A stretch of 64,000 nt of DNA from an uncultured Cellvibrio sp. (GTDB taxonomy: Bacteria; Pseudomonadota; Gammaproteobacteria; Pseudomonadales; Cellvibrionaceae), in NCBI GenBank assembly GCA_946480695.1, contig CAMLKG010000004.1, positions 1 through 64,000 on the forward strand, written 5' to 3'. Shown here in pieces: positions 1 through 10,033 of the stretch. Positions within the stretch are counted from its first letter, which is position 1; every line of letters begins with the position of its first letter. The notes below the pieces were generated by a model, which searched no databases, was not told where the DNA came from, and saw only the letters and a list, made by a program, of their open reading frames with translations. The translations under genes and the position numbers were made by a program.

Positions 1-495
1 TTCCAGTTGATCGCCGCCATGAATCCATGTCCATGCGGCTATCACGGGAGCGATACCAATCGTTGCCGGTGCACACCGGACCAGGTGAAACGCTACCGCA
101 ACAAGATTTCGGGGCCGCTGTTGGACCGTATCGATATGCACGTTCCGGTCCGCGCCTTACGGCAAGGCGAGCTGCAAGGTAAAAGTATGGGTGACAACAG
201 CGTGACTATCCGTGCGCGGGTAGAACAAGCCCGTACACGCCAACTCCAGCGACAGGGTAAAGCCAATAACCTGCTCACTGCGCCGGAACTTGAACATTTT
301 TGCGCGCTAACCGACAGCGATAAACATTTACTGGAGCAAGCGATTAATAAATTGGGATTATCAACCCGTGCTTATCATCGGGTGTTAAAACTGGCGCGAA
401 CCCTGGCAGATATGCATGATCGCGAACAATTAAATAGCCTGGACATTACCGAGGCATTGAGCTATCGAACCCTGGATCGCCAATCCAGTCACTAA
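1..495 (+). CDS. comM: ComM/YifB family AAA+ protein (Mg-chelatase-like), 3' end only
   Basis: This is the C-terminal part of a YifB/ComM protein; the reading frame is open at base 1, so the gene begins before the window. The visible part has the family's cysteine-rich segment MNPCPCGYHG followed by CRCTPDQVKRYRNKISGPLLDRID, and ends in the C-terminal helical Mg-chelatase domain (STRAYHRVLKLARTLADM). Family knowledge: ComM is a hexameric helicase promoting branch migration during natural transformation. Nothing is missing at the 3' end. It converges with the reverse-strand regulator that ends 8 bp away. Confidence 0.93.
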   Translation, partial: FQLIAAMNPCPCGYHGSDTNRCRCTPDQVKRYRNKISGPLLDRIDMHVPVRALRQGELQGKSMGDNSVTIRARVEQARTRQLQRQGKANNLLTAPELEHFCALTDSDKHLLEQAINKLGLSTRAYHRVLKLARTLADMHDREQLNSLDITEALSYRTLDRQSSH

Positions 496-502
496 TTGTG
501 GG

Positions 503-2212
503 TCAATTGAGCTGCCGGCGCGTCACAGATTCCTGTAGCCAATCCATAATCTCTTCGTAGGATTTGGGTGCGGAAAAATAATAGCCTTGCATCAAATCGC
601 AGCCCATGTCCTTCAGCCAATCTTTTTGCTCCTTGGTTTCCACCCCCTCAGCGACGACCAATTTCCCGAGGTTGTGCGCGAGCGTAACCATGGCTGACAC
701 CAGTCGTTTGTCCGTGTGACTGCGATTCAATTCCTGCAAAAAGTTTAAATCGATTTTTACACTGCTGATCGGCAAGCGCTGTAAATGCAGCAGTGAGGAA
801 TTGCCGGCACCAAAGCTGTCGAGCAAAAAATTGATACCGAAGAAAGAAAGCGGACGCATACACAAGGAGACAAGCTCTATATTTTCAGCGAAAACAGTTT
901 CGGTGATTTCAAATTCGATATCGCCGGGTTGAATATCGCTGTCAGCAAAAATGCGTGCAACTTCATGCACGAGGTTTTCGTCTTTGAACTGGCGTACGGA
1001 TAAGTTAATCGCCATCATCAACGGCCCGCCCCAAAACGCCTGCAAATTTTTTACATCGTTACATGCCTGGCGAATTGCCCAATAGCCAATCGCCGTCAAT
1101 ATTCCAGTCTCTTCCGCTGTCGCAATAAAATCGCTGGCATTCAATAAACCTACACCGGGCTTGTCCCAACGCAATAGGGCTTCGAGCGCAACTACCTTGC
1201 CGGTAGAAACCTCTACCCGTGGAATATAATGCAGCACAAACTGCTGTTTTTTGAGGGCTGCGCGCAAATCGGCTTCCAGCCGCAGTTGGCGGCGCACATC
1301 CTGGTTCATCATTTCAGTAAAGAAACGGTAATTGCTGTTGGAGTCTTGCTTGGCTTTGTACATCGCCATATCCGCGTGCTTCAGCAGGGTATCCGCATCG
1401 CGTCCGGCCTGCGGGTAAATGGCGATACCGATACTACATCCAACAACAACTTCATGGCCGTTGATATCCGCGGGCATTTCAATTGCGCGAATTACTTTTT
1501 CAGCGATATGCGCAACATCGGTATTGTTTGCGATATTTTGTAACAGCAGCGTAAATTCATCACCGCCCATACGCGCCACCGAATCGCTGCGCCGCAAACA
1601 GCCACTCAAACGTTCGGCACAAATACGGATAATAGCGTCGCCCGCATCGTGGCCAAAGTTGTCGTTAACCTGTTTGAAACCATTAAGGTCGATAAACATC
1701 AGGGTGAAACTGTTTTTATCACGCTCGGCTAAATTAATGGCGTGCTCCAGGCGATCACGAAATAAAATCCGGTTTGGTACATCGGTAAGCGGGTCATAAT
1801 GCGCAAGGCGGGAAAGGTGCTGCTCGGTTTGTTTGCGCTCAATTGCATAGCGAATGGCGCGCTCCAATAACATATGGTCAATTTGGCCTTTAATCAGGTA
1901 ATCCGCGGCACCGGCACGGATTGCTTCGCGATCCACTTCGGTTTCCATTTCATCGGTCATGACCACTATGGGCGTTTTGCAGGCTTGTACGCGCGCGGCA
2001 TTCAGCAAATCGCGTGCGCTGCCGCTGCCCCAGTAATAATCCAGCAAGGCGACATCAAATTCCTGTGAGAGGATTTTATTCAACGCGGATTCGAGTTTGT
2101 TACACCATACCAACTCATATTCAACGTGGCGGATATGGGACAAAATCTCGGCGATGAGCAGGTATTCGCCTTGCTCACGGTCGATAAATAAAATTTTTAT
2201 TTTTTTGTCCAT
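503..2212 (-). CDS. Response regulator with GGDEF and EAL domains (cyclic-di-GMP turnover)
   Basis: Three domains in 569 residues: an N-terminal receiver domain (about 5-120; phospho-acceptor Asp in LLDYYW, conserved Thr in VVMTDE, Lys in YLIKGQ), a GGDEF domain (about 138-300) and an EAL domain (about 310-560). The diguanylate cyclase signature MGGDEF is intact, and an RRSD inhibitory-site motif lies five residues before it. In the EAL domain EALLRW, ITET, KID and VAEGVET are present, but the usual DDFGTG loop reads LDSFGAG, so one metal-binding Asp is Ser. Cyclase activity is likely; phosphodiesterase activity is doubtful. No cognate kinase is adjacent; rep is divergent upstream. Confidence 0.93.
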   Translation of the reverse strand: MDKKIKILFIDREQGEYLLIAEILSHIRHVEYELVWCNKLESALNKILSQEFDVALLDYYWGSGSARDLLNAARVQACKTPIVVMTDEMETEVDREAIRAGAADYLIKGQIDHMLLERAIRYAIERKQTEQHLSRLAHYDPLTDVPNRILFRDRLEHAINLAERDKNSFTLMFIDLNGFKQVNDNFGHDAGDAIIRICAERLSGCLRRSDSVARMGGDEFTLLLQNIANNTDVAHIAEKVIRAIEMPADINGHEVVVGCSIGIAIYPQAGRDADTLLKHADMAMYKAKQDSNSNYRFFTEMMNQDVRRQLRLEADLRAALKKQQFVLHYIPRVEVSTGKVVALEALLRWDKPGVGLLNASDFIATAEETGILTAIGYWAIRQACNDVKNLQAFWGGPLMMAINLSVRQFKDENLVHEVARIFADSDIQPGDIEFEITETVFAENIELVSLCMRPLSFFGINFLLDSFGAGNSSLLHLQRLPISSVKIDLNFLQELNRSHTDKRLVSAMVTLAHNLGKLVVAEGVETKEQKDWLKDMGCDLMQGYYFSAPKSYEEIMDWLQESVTRRQLN

Positions 2213-2422
2213 CTCTCACCATCTCTTCCCATCGTTTTACCGGTATTGATAAAGCTCATGGTATCAGTCGCCCCGTACAAACTGAATGCTTCCGGATATA
2301 ACAAATAACCGCGACAACCCGGGCATTTTGATTCCGTGGTTATAGCTCGCGAATTTGCGATTGCAAGCACATAGCGGCTTGCTAGAATGCTCGCCCGATG
2401 TTTTTCCCCCAGGCCATTCGCT

Positions 2423-4441
2423 GTGACCCAACTTAACCCTCGCCAGAAAGAAGCCGTGCTGTATATTGATGGCCCCTGCCTGGTGTTGGCGGGCGCAGGC
2501 AGCGGCAAGACGAGCGTTATCACGCGAAAAATCGCCTACCTGATCGATCGCTGTGAAATCCCGGCGCGCCATATCGCAGCGCTCACCTTTACCAATAAAG
2601 CGGCGCGCGAAATGAAGGAACGCGCCGGCAAATTGGTAAAAGGCAGCGCCGCCAGGGGGCTTACCGTTTCCACCTTCCATAACCTCGGCCTGAATATCAT
2701 TCGCCGCGAACATAAAGCCCTCGGGTTTAAACCCGGCTTTTCCATCTTCGATGCAGAAGATGCGCGCTCCCTGCTCAAGGAATTGATGCTTAAAGATGGC
2801 GACCTGGACAGCGATCACCTGGATCTGGTGCAGCACCAGATTTCGAGCTGGAAGAATGATTTGGTCATCCCCGAGCGGGCCTTAAGCATGGCGCAAAGCC
2901 AGGGCGAACAAACCATCGCCCTGGTCTACCACCGCTACAACCAGGCCTTGCGCGCCTATAACGCGGTGGACTTCGATGATCTGATCCTTATTCCCGTGGA
3001 ATTGTTCCAAACCAACGCGGAAGTTCTTGCCCGTTGGCAGCGGAAAATCCGTTATTTGCTGGTCGACGAATACCAGGACACCAATTCCAGCCAATATTTA
3101 CTGGTGCAACTGCTTGTCGGTAACCGGGGCGCGTTAACGGTTGTAGGGGACGATGACCAGTCTATTTACGCCTGGCGCGGTGCCCGCCCGGAAAATATGG
3201 GTTTACTCAAGCAGGATTACCCGAATTTACGGGTGATAAAACTGGAGCAAAACTACCGCTCTACCAGCCGTATCCTGCGTGTGGCTAACCATTTAATCGC
3301 CAATAACCCCCATGAATTCAATAAAGCCTTGTGGAGTGAGATGGGACTGGGCGATCCCATCCGGGTTATCCGCTGCAAGAACGAGGATGCGGAAGCCGAG
3401 CGCGTTGCCACTGAAATCATTACCCAACGCCTGCGCAAGCAATACAGATTCCGCGATTTTGCCGTGCTCTATCGCGGTAACCACCAGGCGCGTTTACTGG
3501 AGATGAAACTCCAGCAACACCAGATTCCCTACAAAATGAGCGGCGGCTCCTCATTTTTTGCCAAGACAGAGATCAAGGATGTAATGGCTTACCTGCGGCT
3601 CATTGTGAACCCGGACGATGACAATGCATTTTTGCGGGTGATCAATACCCCGCGTCGCCAAATCGGCACCAGCACGCTGGAGGCTTTGGGAAGTTACGCC
3701 AGCGAACGCCACATCAGCTTGTTTGCGGCGCTGGACGAGATGGGGCTGCAAAGCCGCATCCCTGAAAAAAACCTGGAGCGTGTGCAACGATTCGCGCATT
3801 GGCTCACGCAGGTCGCGCGGAACTGTACGGGCGATAACCCGGTCAATGCCATCCGCGAAATGCTCAATGACATTGATTACGAAGGTTGGCTCCACCAGAA
3901 CTCCGCGAGCAGCAAAGCCGCGGAAAAACGCATGGAAAATGTGTTTTACCTGGTCGACTCCCTGCAAAAAACCCTCGATAAAACCGAGGGTAATGATGAA
4001 GAGGAAGATACGCGGATGGAGGATGCGATTGCCAAACTGGTGTTACGCGACCTGCTGGAACGACAGGAAGAAGAGGACCTGAGTGACCAGGTGCAATTGA
4101 TGACCCTGCACGCGTCCAAGGGCCTGGAGTTTCCCCACGTATTTATGGTCGGTATGGAAGAAGATTTGCTGCCCCATCGGAATAGCATTGAAGATAATAA
4201 TATCGAAGAAGAACGGCGCCTGACCTACGTAGGCATCACCCGCGCCCAGCGCACCCTGACCATGACCCTGGCTGGAAAACGCAAACAGTTTGGCGAGATG
4301 AGTGAAACCACCCCCAGTCGCTTCCTGGATGAGCTGCCACCGGAGGATGTGGAATGGGAAGGGTTTGGGGAACAGAGCGAAGCTAAAAACCTCGCCAAGG
4401 GTGAGGAAACGCTATCCAGCTTATTGAATTTATTCGATTGA
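2423..4441 (+). CDS. rep: ATP-dependent DNA helicase Rep (UvrD/PcrA superfamily 1)
   Basis: A superfamily 1A 3'-5' helicase that unwinds DNA at stalled replication forks. Visible motifs in order: Walker A GAGSGKTSV near the N-terminus, LTFTNKAAREMKER (motif Ia), LLVDEYQDTN (motif II), VGDDDQSIYAWRGA (motif III), LEQNYRST (motif IV), LMTLHASKGLEF (motif V) and YVGITRAQRTL (motif VI). I chose the GTG at 2423 because it puts TQLNPRQKEAV at the N-terminus as in Rep. An in-frame ATG at 2387 would add 12 residues that do not resemble the family. The C-terminus is full length and is followed by a clear terminator. Confidence 0.95.
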   Translation: MTQLNPRQKEAVLYIDGPCLVLAGAGSGKTSVITRKIAYLIDRCEIPARHIAALTFTNKAAREMKERAGKLVKGSAARGLTVSTFHNLGLNIIRREHKALGFKPGFSIFDAEDARSLLKELMLKDGDLDSDHLDLVQHQISSWKNDLVIPERALSMAQSQGEQTIALVYHRYNQALRAYNAVDFDDLILIPVELFQTNAEVLARWQRKIRYLLVDEYQDTNSSQYLLVQLLVGNRGALTVVGDDDQSIYAWRGARPENMGLLKQDYPNLRVIKLEQNYRSTSRILRVANHLIANNPHEFNKALWSEMGLGDPIRVIRCKNEDAEAERVATEIITQRLRKQYRFRDFAVLYRGNHQARLLEMKLQQHQIPYKMSGGSSFFAKTEIKDVMAYLRLIVNPDDDNAFLRVINTPRRQIGTSTLEALGSYASERHISLFAALDEMGLQSRIPEKNLERVQRFAHWLTQVARNCTGDNPVNAIREMLNDIDYEGWLHQNSASSKAAEKRMENVFYLVDSLQKTLDKTEGNDEEEDTRMEDAIAKLVLRDLLERQEEEDLSDQVQLMTLHASKGLEFPHVFMVGMEEDLLPHRNSIEDNNIEEERRLTYVGITRAQRTLTMTLAGKRKQFGEMSETTPSRFLDELPPEDVEWEGFGEQSEAKNLAKGEETLSSLLNLFD

Positions 4442-4452
4442 GGATGGGTGAT

Positions 4453-4480
4453 AAAAAAGGCGACCTGCGTCGCCTTTTTT
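4453..4480. terminator. Rho-independent terminator after rep, usable from both strands
   Basis: A six-base GC-rich stem (GGCGAC/GTCGCC, loop CTGC) is flanked by six A residues on the left and six T residues on the right. It lies between the convergent rep and cytochrome genes and can stop both transcripts. Confidence 0.9.
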
Positions 4481-4493
4481 CATTGTTTGCTAC

Positions 4494-4907
4494 CTATTTG
4501 CTGTTATCCAGCATATGGTCAACCGCGCTTTTGATTTCATCATCCGTGCAGGCCGCGCACATACCTTTTGGCGGCATAGCGTTGAAACCCTGCAACGCGT
4601 GGGTGTAAAGCGTTTCTTTACCCTTGGCAACACGTGGCGCCCAATCCGCCGCCGCACCGAATTTCGGAGCACCCATCAGGCCAGCGCCATGGCATGTGGT
4701 ACAGAAACCTGAATATACATCTTTACCGGATTTTGGCCCGGCCGCCGCCGCAGGAGCCGGGGCCGCCGCACATTCGTCACCCGACATACAAGTGCTACCC
4801 ACCGGGGCTGTACGCGCTTTTACATCATCTTCACTATTGGCAACGGCAGAACCGGCAACCAAACCTGCAACTAACAACACTCCAAACAGCTTCTTTATGG
4901 GGCTCAC
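4494..4907 (-). CDS. Cytochrome c5-like periplasmic monoheme cytochrome
   Basis: 137 residues with an N-terminal signal peptide (KKLFGVLLVAGLVAGSAVA) and one CxxCH heme site (CTTCH). The C-terminal part has a MPPKGMCAACTDDEI segment giving the second cysteine pair typical of cytochrome c5, with a probable axial Met in NAMPPKG. A Pro/Ala-rich linker separates the signal region from the heme domain. It should carry electrons in the periplasm to a terminal oxidase or another acceptor. It is monocistronic, faces rep and shares the terminator between them. Confidence 0.9.
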   Translation of the reverse strand: MSPIKKLFGVLLVAGLVAGSAVANSEDDVKARTAPVGSTCMSGDECAAAPAPAAAAGPKSGKDVYSGFCTTCHGAGLMGAPKFGAAADWAPRVAKGKETLYTHALQGFNAMPPKGMCAACTDDEIKSAVDHMLDNSK

Positions 4908-5143
4908 GGTGGTTTTCCTCGAGGTAGTGTCGGGTGGCTGGAATCCACAGCCATACCCGGTTTATCAGTGCGCCAGCATAACCATCGGCGGCGCATCAAA
5001 TCGGCGCGCATTATAGCGGCAAATAACCCTACAGGCGAAGTGCGTATTCATAGGTTTACGGCGCTTTGTCGCGATTTGACCCAGTGTCGTCTACTGTTAT
5101 GCTTATCGTTTGGCTTTATACCGGTTTGGGAATTTCATCCATT

Positions 5144-7192
5144 ATGGAATATAACAGCGTCACCTTCGTCGCCTACTTCAGTGCTGCCGTTGTGGCTACA
5201 CTCCTGACTGCCACGTATTTATTCCAGCTTACCCGCCAACAAAAAACCTGGATCTTTGCCGGGGCGGCGGCTATCCATACCGCGCACCTGGCAACCATTG
5301 CGCTGTCCTTTTCCGGCTATTCCGTTCCCTTATATTTGCTGATCACCTTTGAATACCTCCACTACAACGCCTGGGTGTTTTGCATTTCCCTGAACCTGAA
5401 GCAAAACACCCAACGCAAACAACTCCCGGCGAGTATGCAGTTGTTGTTTAGCGGCGGGTGGCCAATTACTGCGCTGGCGATCGCTATGTTGTTCATTCCG
5501 GGTATGAACCAGGCTGGGGTGTCCGTCTGGTTTGCCCTGGGCCTGGCAGTCATCGCACTGGTGAGCGTCGAACAGCTTTACCGTTTCGCCGCCGAAAATG
5601 ACCGCCAGATCAAATTACTGTGCATGAACCTGGCGGCAATTTTCCTCTACGACATTTATTTATTCACCCACGCCCTGATCTTTAAAGGACTCGACCCGAT
5701 GCTGTGGCAATCGCGTGCCGCAGTATCCATCGCCGCCTGCCTGTTTATGGCCCTGGGCGGCCTGTTGTTATTACAGCGCAGTGAACGCCCCGCTAACTTT
5801 AATTTGTCCCGTCCTATCGCCTTTTACACCACCTCACTGGTCGGGGTCGGGGTATTAATTACCGTGCTTTCACTGGGCGGCTATTACGTCCGCTTGTATG
5901 GTGGTAATTGGGGCGCTGTTTTTTATAGCCTATTGATGGCCGGCGCCGTGCTGCTGATTGCCACGGTGTTTGTATCCAGCCGCATCCGCATGAAATTGTC
6001 GGTGTTAATCAACAAGCACCTGTTCCGCTACAAATACGATTACCGCAATGAATGGTTACGCTTGATTAATTATCTCGCCCAACCTGCGGACGCCAGTGAA
6101 GTCAACCAGCGCGCATTTTTTGCCGTGGCCTCCACCACCAAGGCACCAAGCGGTGCAATCTGGCTGCGCAAGCAGGGATTCTATGAGCCGGTATACCGGG
6201 CCAACTTGCCAAATTATGTCAACTTGCAGGAAGAGCCGATCGATAGCCCTTTCTGCCGCACCTTTATCGAAGCCGAGTGGGTATTTATTCCGGACTGCGG
6301 GGATAATCAAGCGCTTAGCCAGCACAATGAATTATTACCTTCCTGGACGCGTAATATCCCGGACCTGTGGTTGCTATTCCCGTTAATCGTGGGCGAAGAA
6401 CTGGTGGGCTTTATGGCGCTGACCAAACCCGGCGGCGACGAGACCCTGACGTGGGAAGACCTGGACCTGCTCAAAACCATGGGCCGCCAGATCGCCAGCT
6501 ACCTCAAACGCCACCAACAGGCGGAGCAACTGGCGGAGGGGCGCCAATTCGACACCTATAACAAACTCGTGGCGTTTATTATCCACGACCTGAATAACCT
6601 GATCGCGCAACAGGCATTGGTGGTACGCAACGCCGAAAAACACAAGGGCAACCCGGCCTTTATTGAGGATGCCATCAAGACAATCAGCAACTCGGTTGAT
6701 CGCATGAATAACCTGCTGAAAAAATTGCGGCGCGATGATTCCGACCTGGTGAAACGCCTATCAATTGCCGATGTAACCAACCAGGCGGTACATGAGTGCC
6801 AGCAGCGCAGCAGCCCCAAATTGACCTCCGATATTGAACGCACCCATCGCACCATCAATGCCGATCAGGTGCGGCTGGTAATGACTATTACCAACTTCAT
6901 CAAAAATGCCCAGGAGGCCACGCCAGACAGCGGACGGGTTCATGTTACACTGCGCGTCGAAAACCACCGGGCAATTATCATCATCGAAGATAACGGCTCA
7001 GGCATGGACTGGGATTTTATCCACAACCGATTATTCAAACCTTTTGAAACAACAAAATCCGGTAAAGGCATGGGTATAGGAGTATATCTCTCACGCGAAT
7101 ATATCAGCGAACTGAGCGGCACCCTGAACGTCGCCAGTGAAGTGGGTGAAGGTACAACCATTACTATGACCCTGCCACTGAACAAGGACTAG
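5144..7192 (+). CDS. prsK: PEP-CTERM system sensor histidine kinase PrsK
   Basis: An N-terminal block of about nine hydrophobic segments (roughly residues 5-290) is followed by a GAF-like region (about 330-470) and a histidine kinase core. The H-box reads IIHDLNNLIAQQALV, a form characteristic of PrsK. The ATPase part has NFIKNAQEA (N box), DNGSGM (G1) and GKGMGIGVYLSREY (G2). The kinase is the usual partner of PrsR, 9 bp downstream. ATG 5144 is chosen because the membrane region begins just after it; in-frame ATG 5099 and TTG 5066 would extend it. Its location at the edge of an exosortase locus supports control of polysaccharide and PEP-CTERM genes. Confidence 0.9.
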   Translation: MEYNSVTFVAYFSAAVVATLLTATYLFQLTRQQKTWIFAGAAAIHTAHLATIALSFSGYSVPLYLLITFEYLHYNAWVFCISLNLKQNTQRKQLPASMQLLFSGGWPITALAIAMLFIPGMNQAGVSVWFALGLAVIALVSVEQLYRFAAENDRQIKLLCMNLAAIFLYDIYLFTHALIFKGLDPMLWQSRAAVSIAACLFMALGGLLLLQRSERPANFNLSRPIAFYTTSLVGVGVLITVLSLGGYYVRLYGGNWGAVFYSLLMAGAVLLIATVFVSSRIRMKLSVLINKHLFRYKYDYRNEWLRLINYLAQPADASEVNQRAFFAVASTTKAPSGAIWLRKQGFYEPVYRANLPNYVNLQEEPIDSPFCRTFIEAEWVFIPDCGDNQALSQHNELLPSWTRNIPDLWLLFPLIVGEELVGFMALTKPGGDETLTWEDLDLLKTMGRQIASYLKRHQQAEQLAEGRQFDTYNKLVAFIIHDLNNLIAQQALVVRNAEKHKGNPAFIEDAIKTISNSVDRMNNLLKKLRRDDSDLVKRLSIADVTNQAVHECQQRSSPKLTSDIERTHRTINADQVRLVMTITNFIKNAQEATPDSGRVHVTLRVENHRAIIIIEDNGSGMDWDFIHNRLFKPFETTKSGKGMGIGVYLSREYISELSGTLNVASEVGEGTTITMTLPLNKD

Positions 7193-7201
7193 CGGGATCG
7201 C

Positions 7202-8584
7202 ATGAGCAAATCAACCTCCACTAAACCCATTCTCCTGATTGTTGAAGACGACACCGGCCTGCAAAGCCAATTGCGTTGGCACTTTGATCAATACGAAACC
7301 ATTGTGGCCGATAATCGCCAGGACGCCATTGCCGCCCTGCGCTTGCACGAAGCCCCGGTTATTATCCAGGACCTGGGCCTGCCTCCCGACGAAGATGGGG
7401 TAGATGAAGGCTTTAAATGTATCCAGGATATTCTGCGTATCGCCCCTAACTGCAAAATCATTGTGATGACCGGCAAGACCGACAGGGATAACGCCCTCCG
7501 GGCCGTTGCCATGGGCGCTTATGATTTTTATCAAAAACCCGTAGACCCCAATACCCTGGATTTAATTGTCCAGCGTGCCTTCCATATTTTTGACCTGGAA
7601 GATTACAACCGCCGCCTTAGCGTATCGCAACAAGTACCGCTGGAAGGCCTGATAACGAATGACCCGCAGATGCTGAAAATCTGCCGCCAATTGGAAAAAA
7701 TCTCGCCCACCACGGTGACCTGCACCCTGCTGGGTGAAAGCGGTACCGGCAAAGAGGTGATGGCGCGCGCCATCCACCAGCTCAGTCCCCGCAAAAACAA
7801 ACGCTTTGTTGCCATCAATTGCGCGGCTGTACCGGAAAACCTGATCGAAAGCGAATTATTCGGCTATGAAAAGGGCGCGTTCACCGGCGCCAATAAAACC
7901 ACCATTGGCAAGATCGAAACCGCCCATGAAGGTACCTTGTTTCTCGATGAGATCGGGGACATGCCATTGAATTTGCAAGCAAAGCTCCTGCGCTTTTTAC
8001 AGGAGAGGGTAATCGAGCGTGTCGGAGGGAGAAGTGAAATCCCGGTCGATGTCCGTGTTATCTGCGCGACTAACAAGGACCTGGAAACCATGGTTCGCAA
8101 CGGCAGCTTCCGGGAGGACCTTTTCTATCGTATTTGTGAAATGACCGTAAATATTCCCCCATTACGTAACCGGCTGGGCGATAAAGTTTTACTGGCGCGT
8201 CATTTCAAACTCAAATTTGCCAAGGAACATGGCCAAAACGTTACAGGATTTACCCCCGACGCCATTGCAGCAATTGAAAACTATGCGTGGCCGGGCAACA
8301 TTCGGGAAATGGAAAACAAGATAAAACGCGCCGTCATCATGGCGGACGGCAAACATATTACCCGCGAAGATCTTGGCCTGGCGGAAGCCGGGGAGCTATC
8401 GCTGAATCTACGCCACATTCGCCAGGAAGCTGAACGCGCCGCGATATTGCGCGCCCTGAGTATGACTGACAACAATATATCTGCCGCAGCCAAGCTTTTA
8501 GGCGTCACCCGTCCCACCTTTTATGATCTGATAAAAAAATATGATATGAATCCATCGGATTTTATAAATAATTACGATAATTAA
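7202..8584 (+). CDS. prsR: PEP-CTERM system sigma-54-dependent response regulator PrsR
   Basis: 460 residues in NtrC-like order. The receiver domain has the acidic pair VEDD and the phospho-acceptor Asp in IIQDLGLP, with Lys in YQKPVD. The AAA+ domain has Walker A GESGTGKE, the sigma-54 contact loop GAFTGA and Walker B TLFLDEIGD. A Fis-type helix-turn-helix closes the protein (NNISAAAKLLGVTRPTFYDLI). It activates sigma-54 promoters once phosphorylated by PrsK. A matching sigma-54 promoter lies two genes downstream, ahead of the PEP-CTERM gene, so this is probably its target. No terminator is visible after it. Confidence 0.93.
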   Translation: MSKSTSTKPILLIVEDDTGLQSQLRWHFDQYETIVADNRQDAIAALRLHEAPVIIQDLGLPPDEDGVDEGFKCIQDILRIAPNCKIIVMTGKTDRDNALRAVAMGAYDFYQKPVDPNTLDLIVQRAFHIFDLEDYNRRLSVSQQVPLEGLITNDPQMLKICRQLEKISPTTVTCTLLGESGTGKEVMARAIHQLSPRKNKRFVAINCAAVPENLIESELFGYEKGAFTGANKTTIGKIETAHEGTLFLDEIGDMPLNLQAKLLRFLQERVIERVGGRSEIPVDVRVICATNKDLETMVRNGSFREDLFYRICEMTVNIPPLRNRLGDKVLLARHFKLKFAKEHGQNVTGFTPDAIAAIENYAWPGNIREMENKIKRAVIMADGKHITREDLGLAEAGELSLNLRHIRQEAERAAILRALSMTDNNISAAAKLLGVTRPTFYDLIKKYDMNPSDFINNYDN

Positions 8585-8830
8585 AAAAATGTCGAGTAAC
8601 CAACATTTCTGTTGCAAAGTCCTTTTGTTTATATAACCTAGCGCCATAATTGCCTTGTATTATTTACAAACAATTTCTCACAACATACAAAAGCCATTCT
8701 CAATTTTGATAAAAAGGCGAACATCCAACCTGCACGACACGCGCCAAATGCTACAAATCAAAACCCCCACGTGCAAACGCTTGATTATTCCAGTGCCTTC
8801 GCAATTTGATAACGGAACCCAGGTATTCAG

Positions 8831-9919
8831 ATGTACAAAACCGGAAGACGCTTTGCTTGCCTATTAACATGTGTAATCCCTCTCCTTTTGATAGGTTGCG
8901 GCGGCGGTGCAGCCGGTGAAGGCTCGGATACAACAATTAATAAACCCGCAACCAGCTCACCAGCTATTTCAAGTGTGGGTAACGCTAGCAGCGACTCCAA
9001 TTCATCCAATTTGGCAAGCAGCTCAAGCACACTTGCCCCGGCTTCCTCCAGCGGTAGTTCTGCATCAACTTACCAGCGCGCATCGCGCGGCAATAGCTCG
9101 GCGTCCGTGTCGACGGATGAAACGGATACCATCCCGCCGGGCAGCACCACGCTATTCCCCCACAAATTCGCCATCAGCAGCCTGACAATCCTGTGGGATC
9201 ACGCTACTGATGATACCGGGGTCTATCAATATCAAATTGAGCGGGACGGAGAGCTGGTTGCCACGCTGGAATTTCCAAGCTTCGTATATACCGATAGAGG
9301 CTTGGCACCGAGTACTAATTACACCTATTCGATTCGGGCATTGGACCAGGCGGGGAATATTTCGGAGAAATCCAATGAATTGAATCTCCGCACACTGGCG
9401 GTGACAGGTACAACCCTGTCTTCAAGCGGAACATCCTCATCAACAATGATCAACAGTAGCATTTCCCAAGCCAGCAACAGCTCCCAACACAGCAGCGAAA
9501 GCAGCACTCCGCCCAACAGTAGCATTAACAGCAGCCAAAACAGCAATAGTTCCCAGCAAACCAGCGCGGCCAGTGAGAGCAGCACCCCATCAAGCAATGG
9601 TATTAGCAGCAGCCAACAAGGCAGTAGTAGCGTCCCTCAACAAAGCAGTAGTTCGTCAAGCGACCCCTCAATCGCACATTTAAGGTGGGAGCACCCCAAA
9701 TACAGGGCAAACGGCGATTATCTCGAACTGCACGAGATTGCCGGTTACGAATTAAGGAAGAAGAACAAAGTAACCCTGCAAACCATTTATTTAGTTATTG
9801 AAGGCAATACGCAAACGGAGTTTGTGATCACAGACCTCACCGGCGAGGATGCCATTGATATCGCTGTCTTCGACACAAATGGGCTCTATAGCAACTTTAT
9901 TCCTATTTACCCAAGGTAA
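8831..9919 (+). CDS. Ser/Asn-rich lipoprotein with a fibronectin III-like domain
   Basis: A lipoprotein signal (LLLIGC, then a Gly-rich stretch) anchors the N-terminus. Residues about 45-85 are a Ser-rich linker. Residues about 95-185 read like a fibronectin type III repeat (WDHATDDTGVYQYQIERDG, APSTNYTYSIRALDQAGN). A long low-complexity linker of Ser, Asn and Gln follows (about 195-280), then a second small beta domain of about 75 residues. Such linkers are typical of secreted Cellvibrio proteins. It sits between prsR and the PEP-CTERM gene, so it could be part of the same surface programme, but no sigma-54 promoter is seen before it. Function unknown. Confidence 0.8.
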   Translation: MYKTGRRFACLLTCVIPLLLIGCGGGAAGEGSDTTINKPATSSPAISSVGNASSDSNSSNLASSSSTLAPASSSGSSASTYQRASRGNSSASVSTDETDTIPPGSTTLFPHKFAISSLTILWDHATDDTGVYQYQIERDGELVATLEFPSFVYTDRGLAPSTNYTYSIRALDQAGNISEKSNELNLRTLAVTGTTLSSSGTSSSTMINSSISQASNSSQHSSESSTPPNSSINSSQNSNSSQQTSAASESSTPSSNGISSSQQGSSSVPQQSSSSSSDPSIAHLRWEHPKYRANGDYLELHEIAGYELRKKNKVTLQTIYLVIEGNTQTEFVITDLTGEDAIDIAVFDTNGLYSNFIPIYPR

Positions 9920-10033
9920 CGAACCTACCCGGGATCAAGAAAAATTTGCCAGTGTCGCTTTTCTTTACAGCAAGCCGAGCGACTGGCAGGTAAATTGTCA
10001 CATAAAGCATTGCTGCAAAATGATTTTTTTTTA

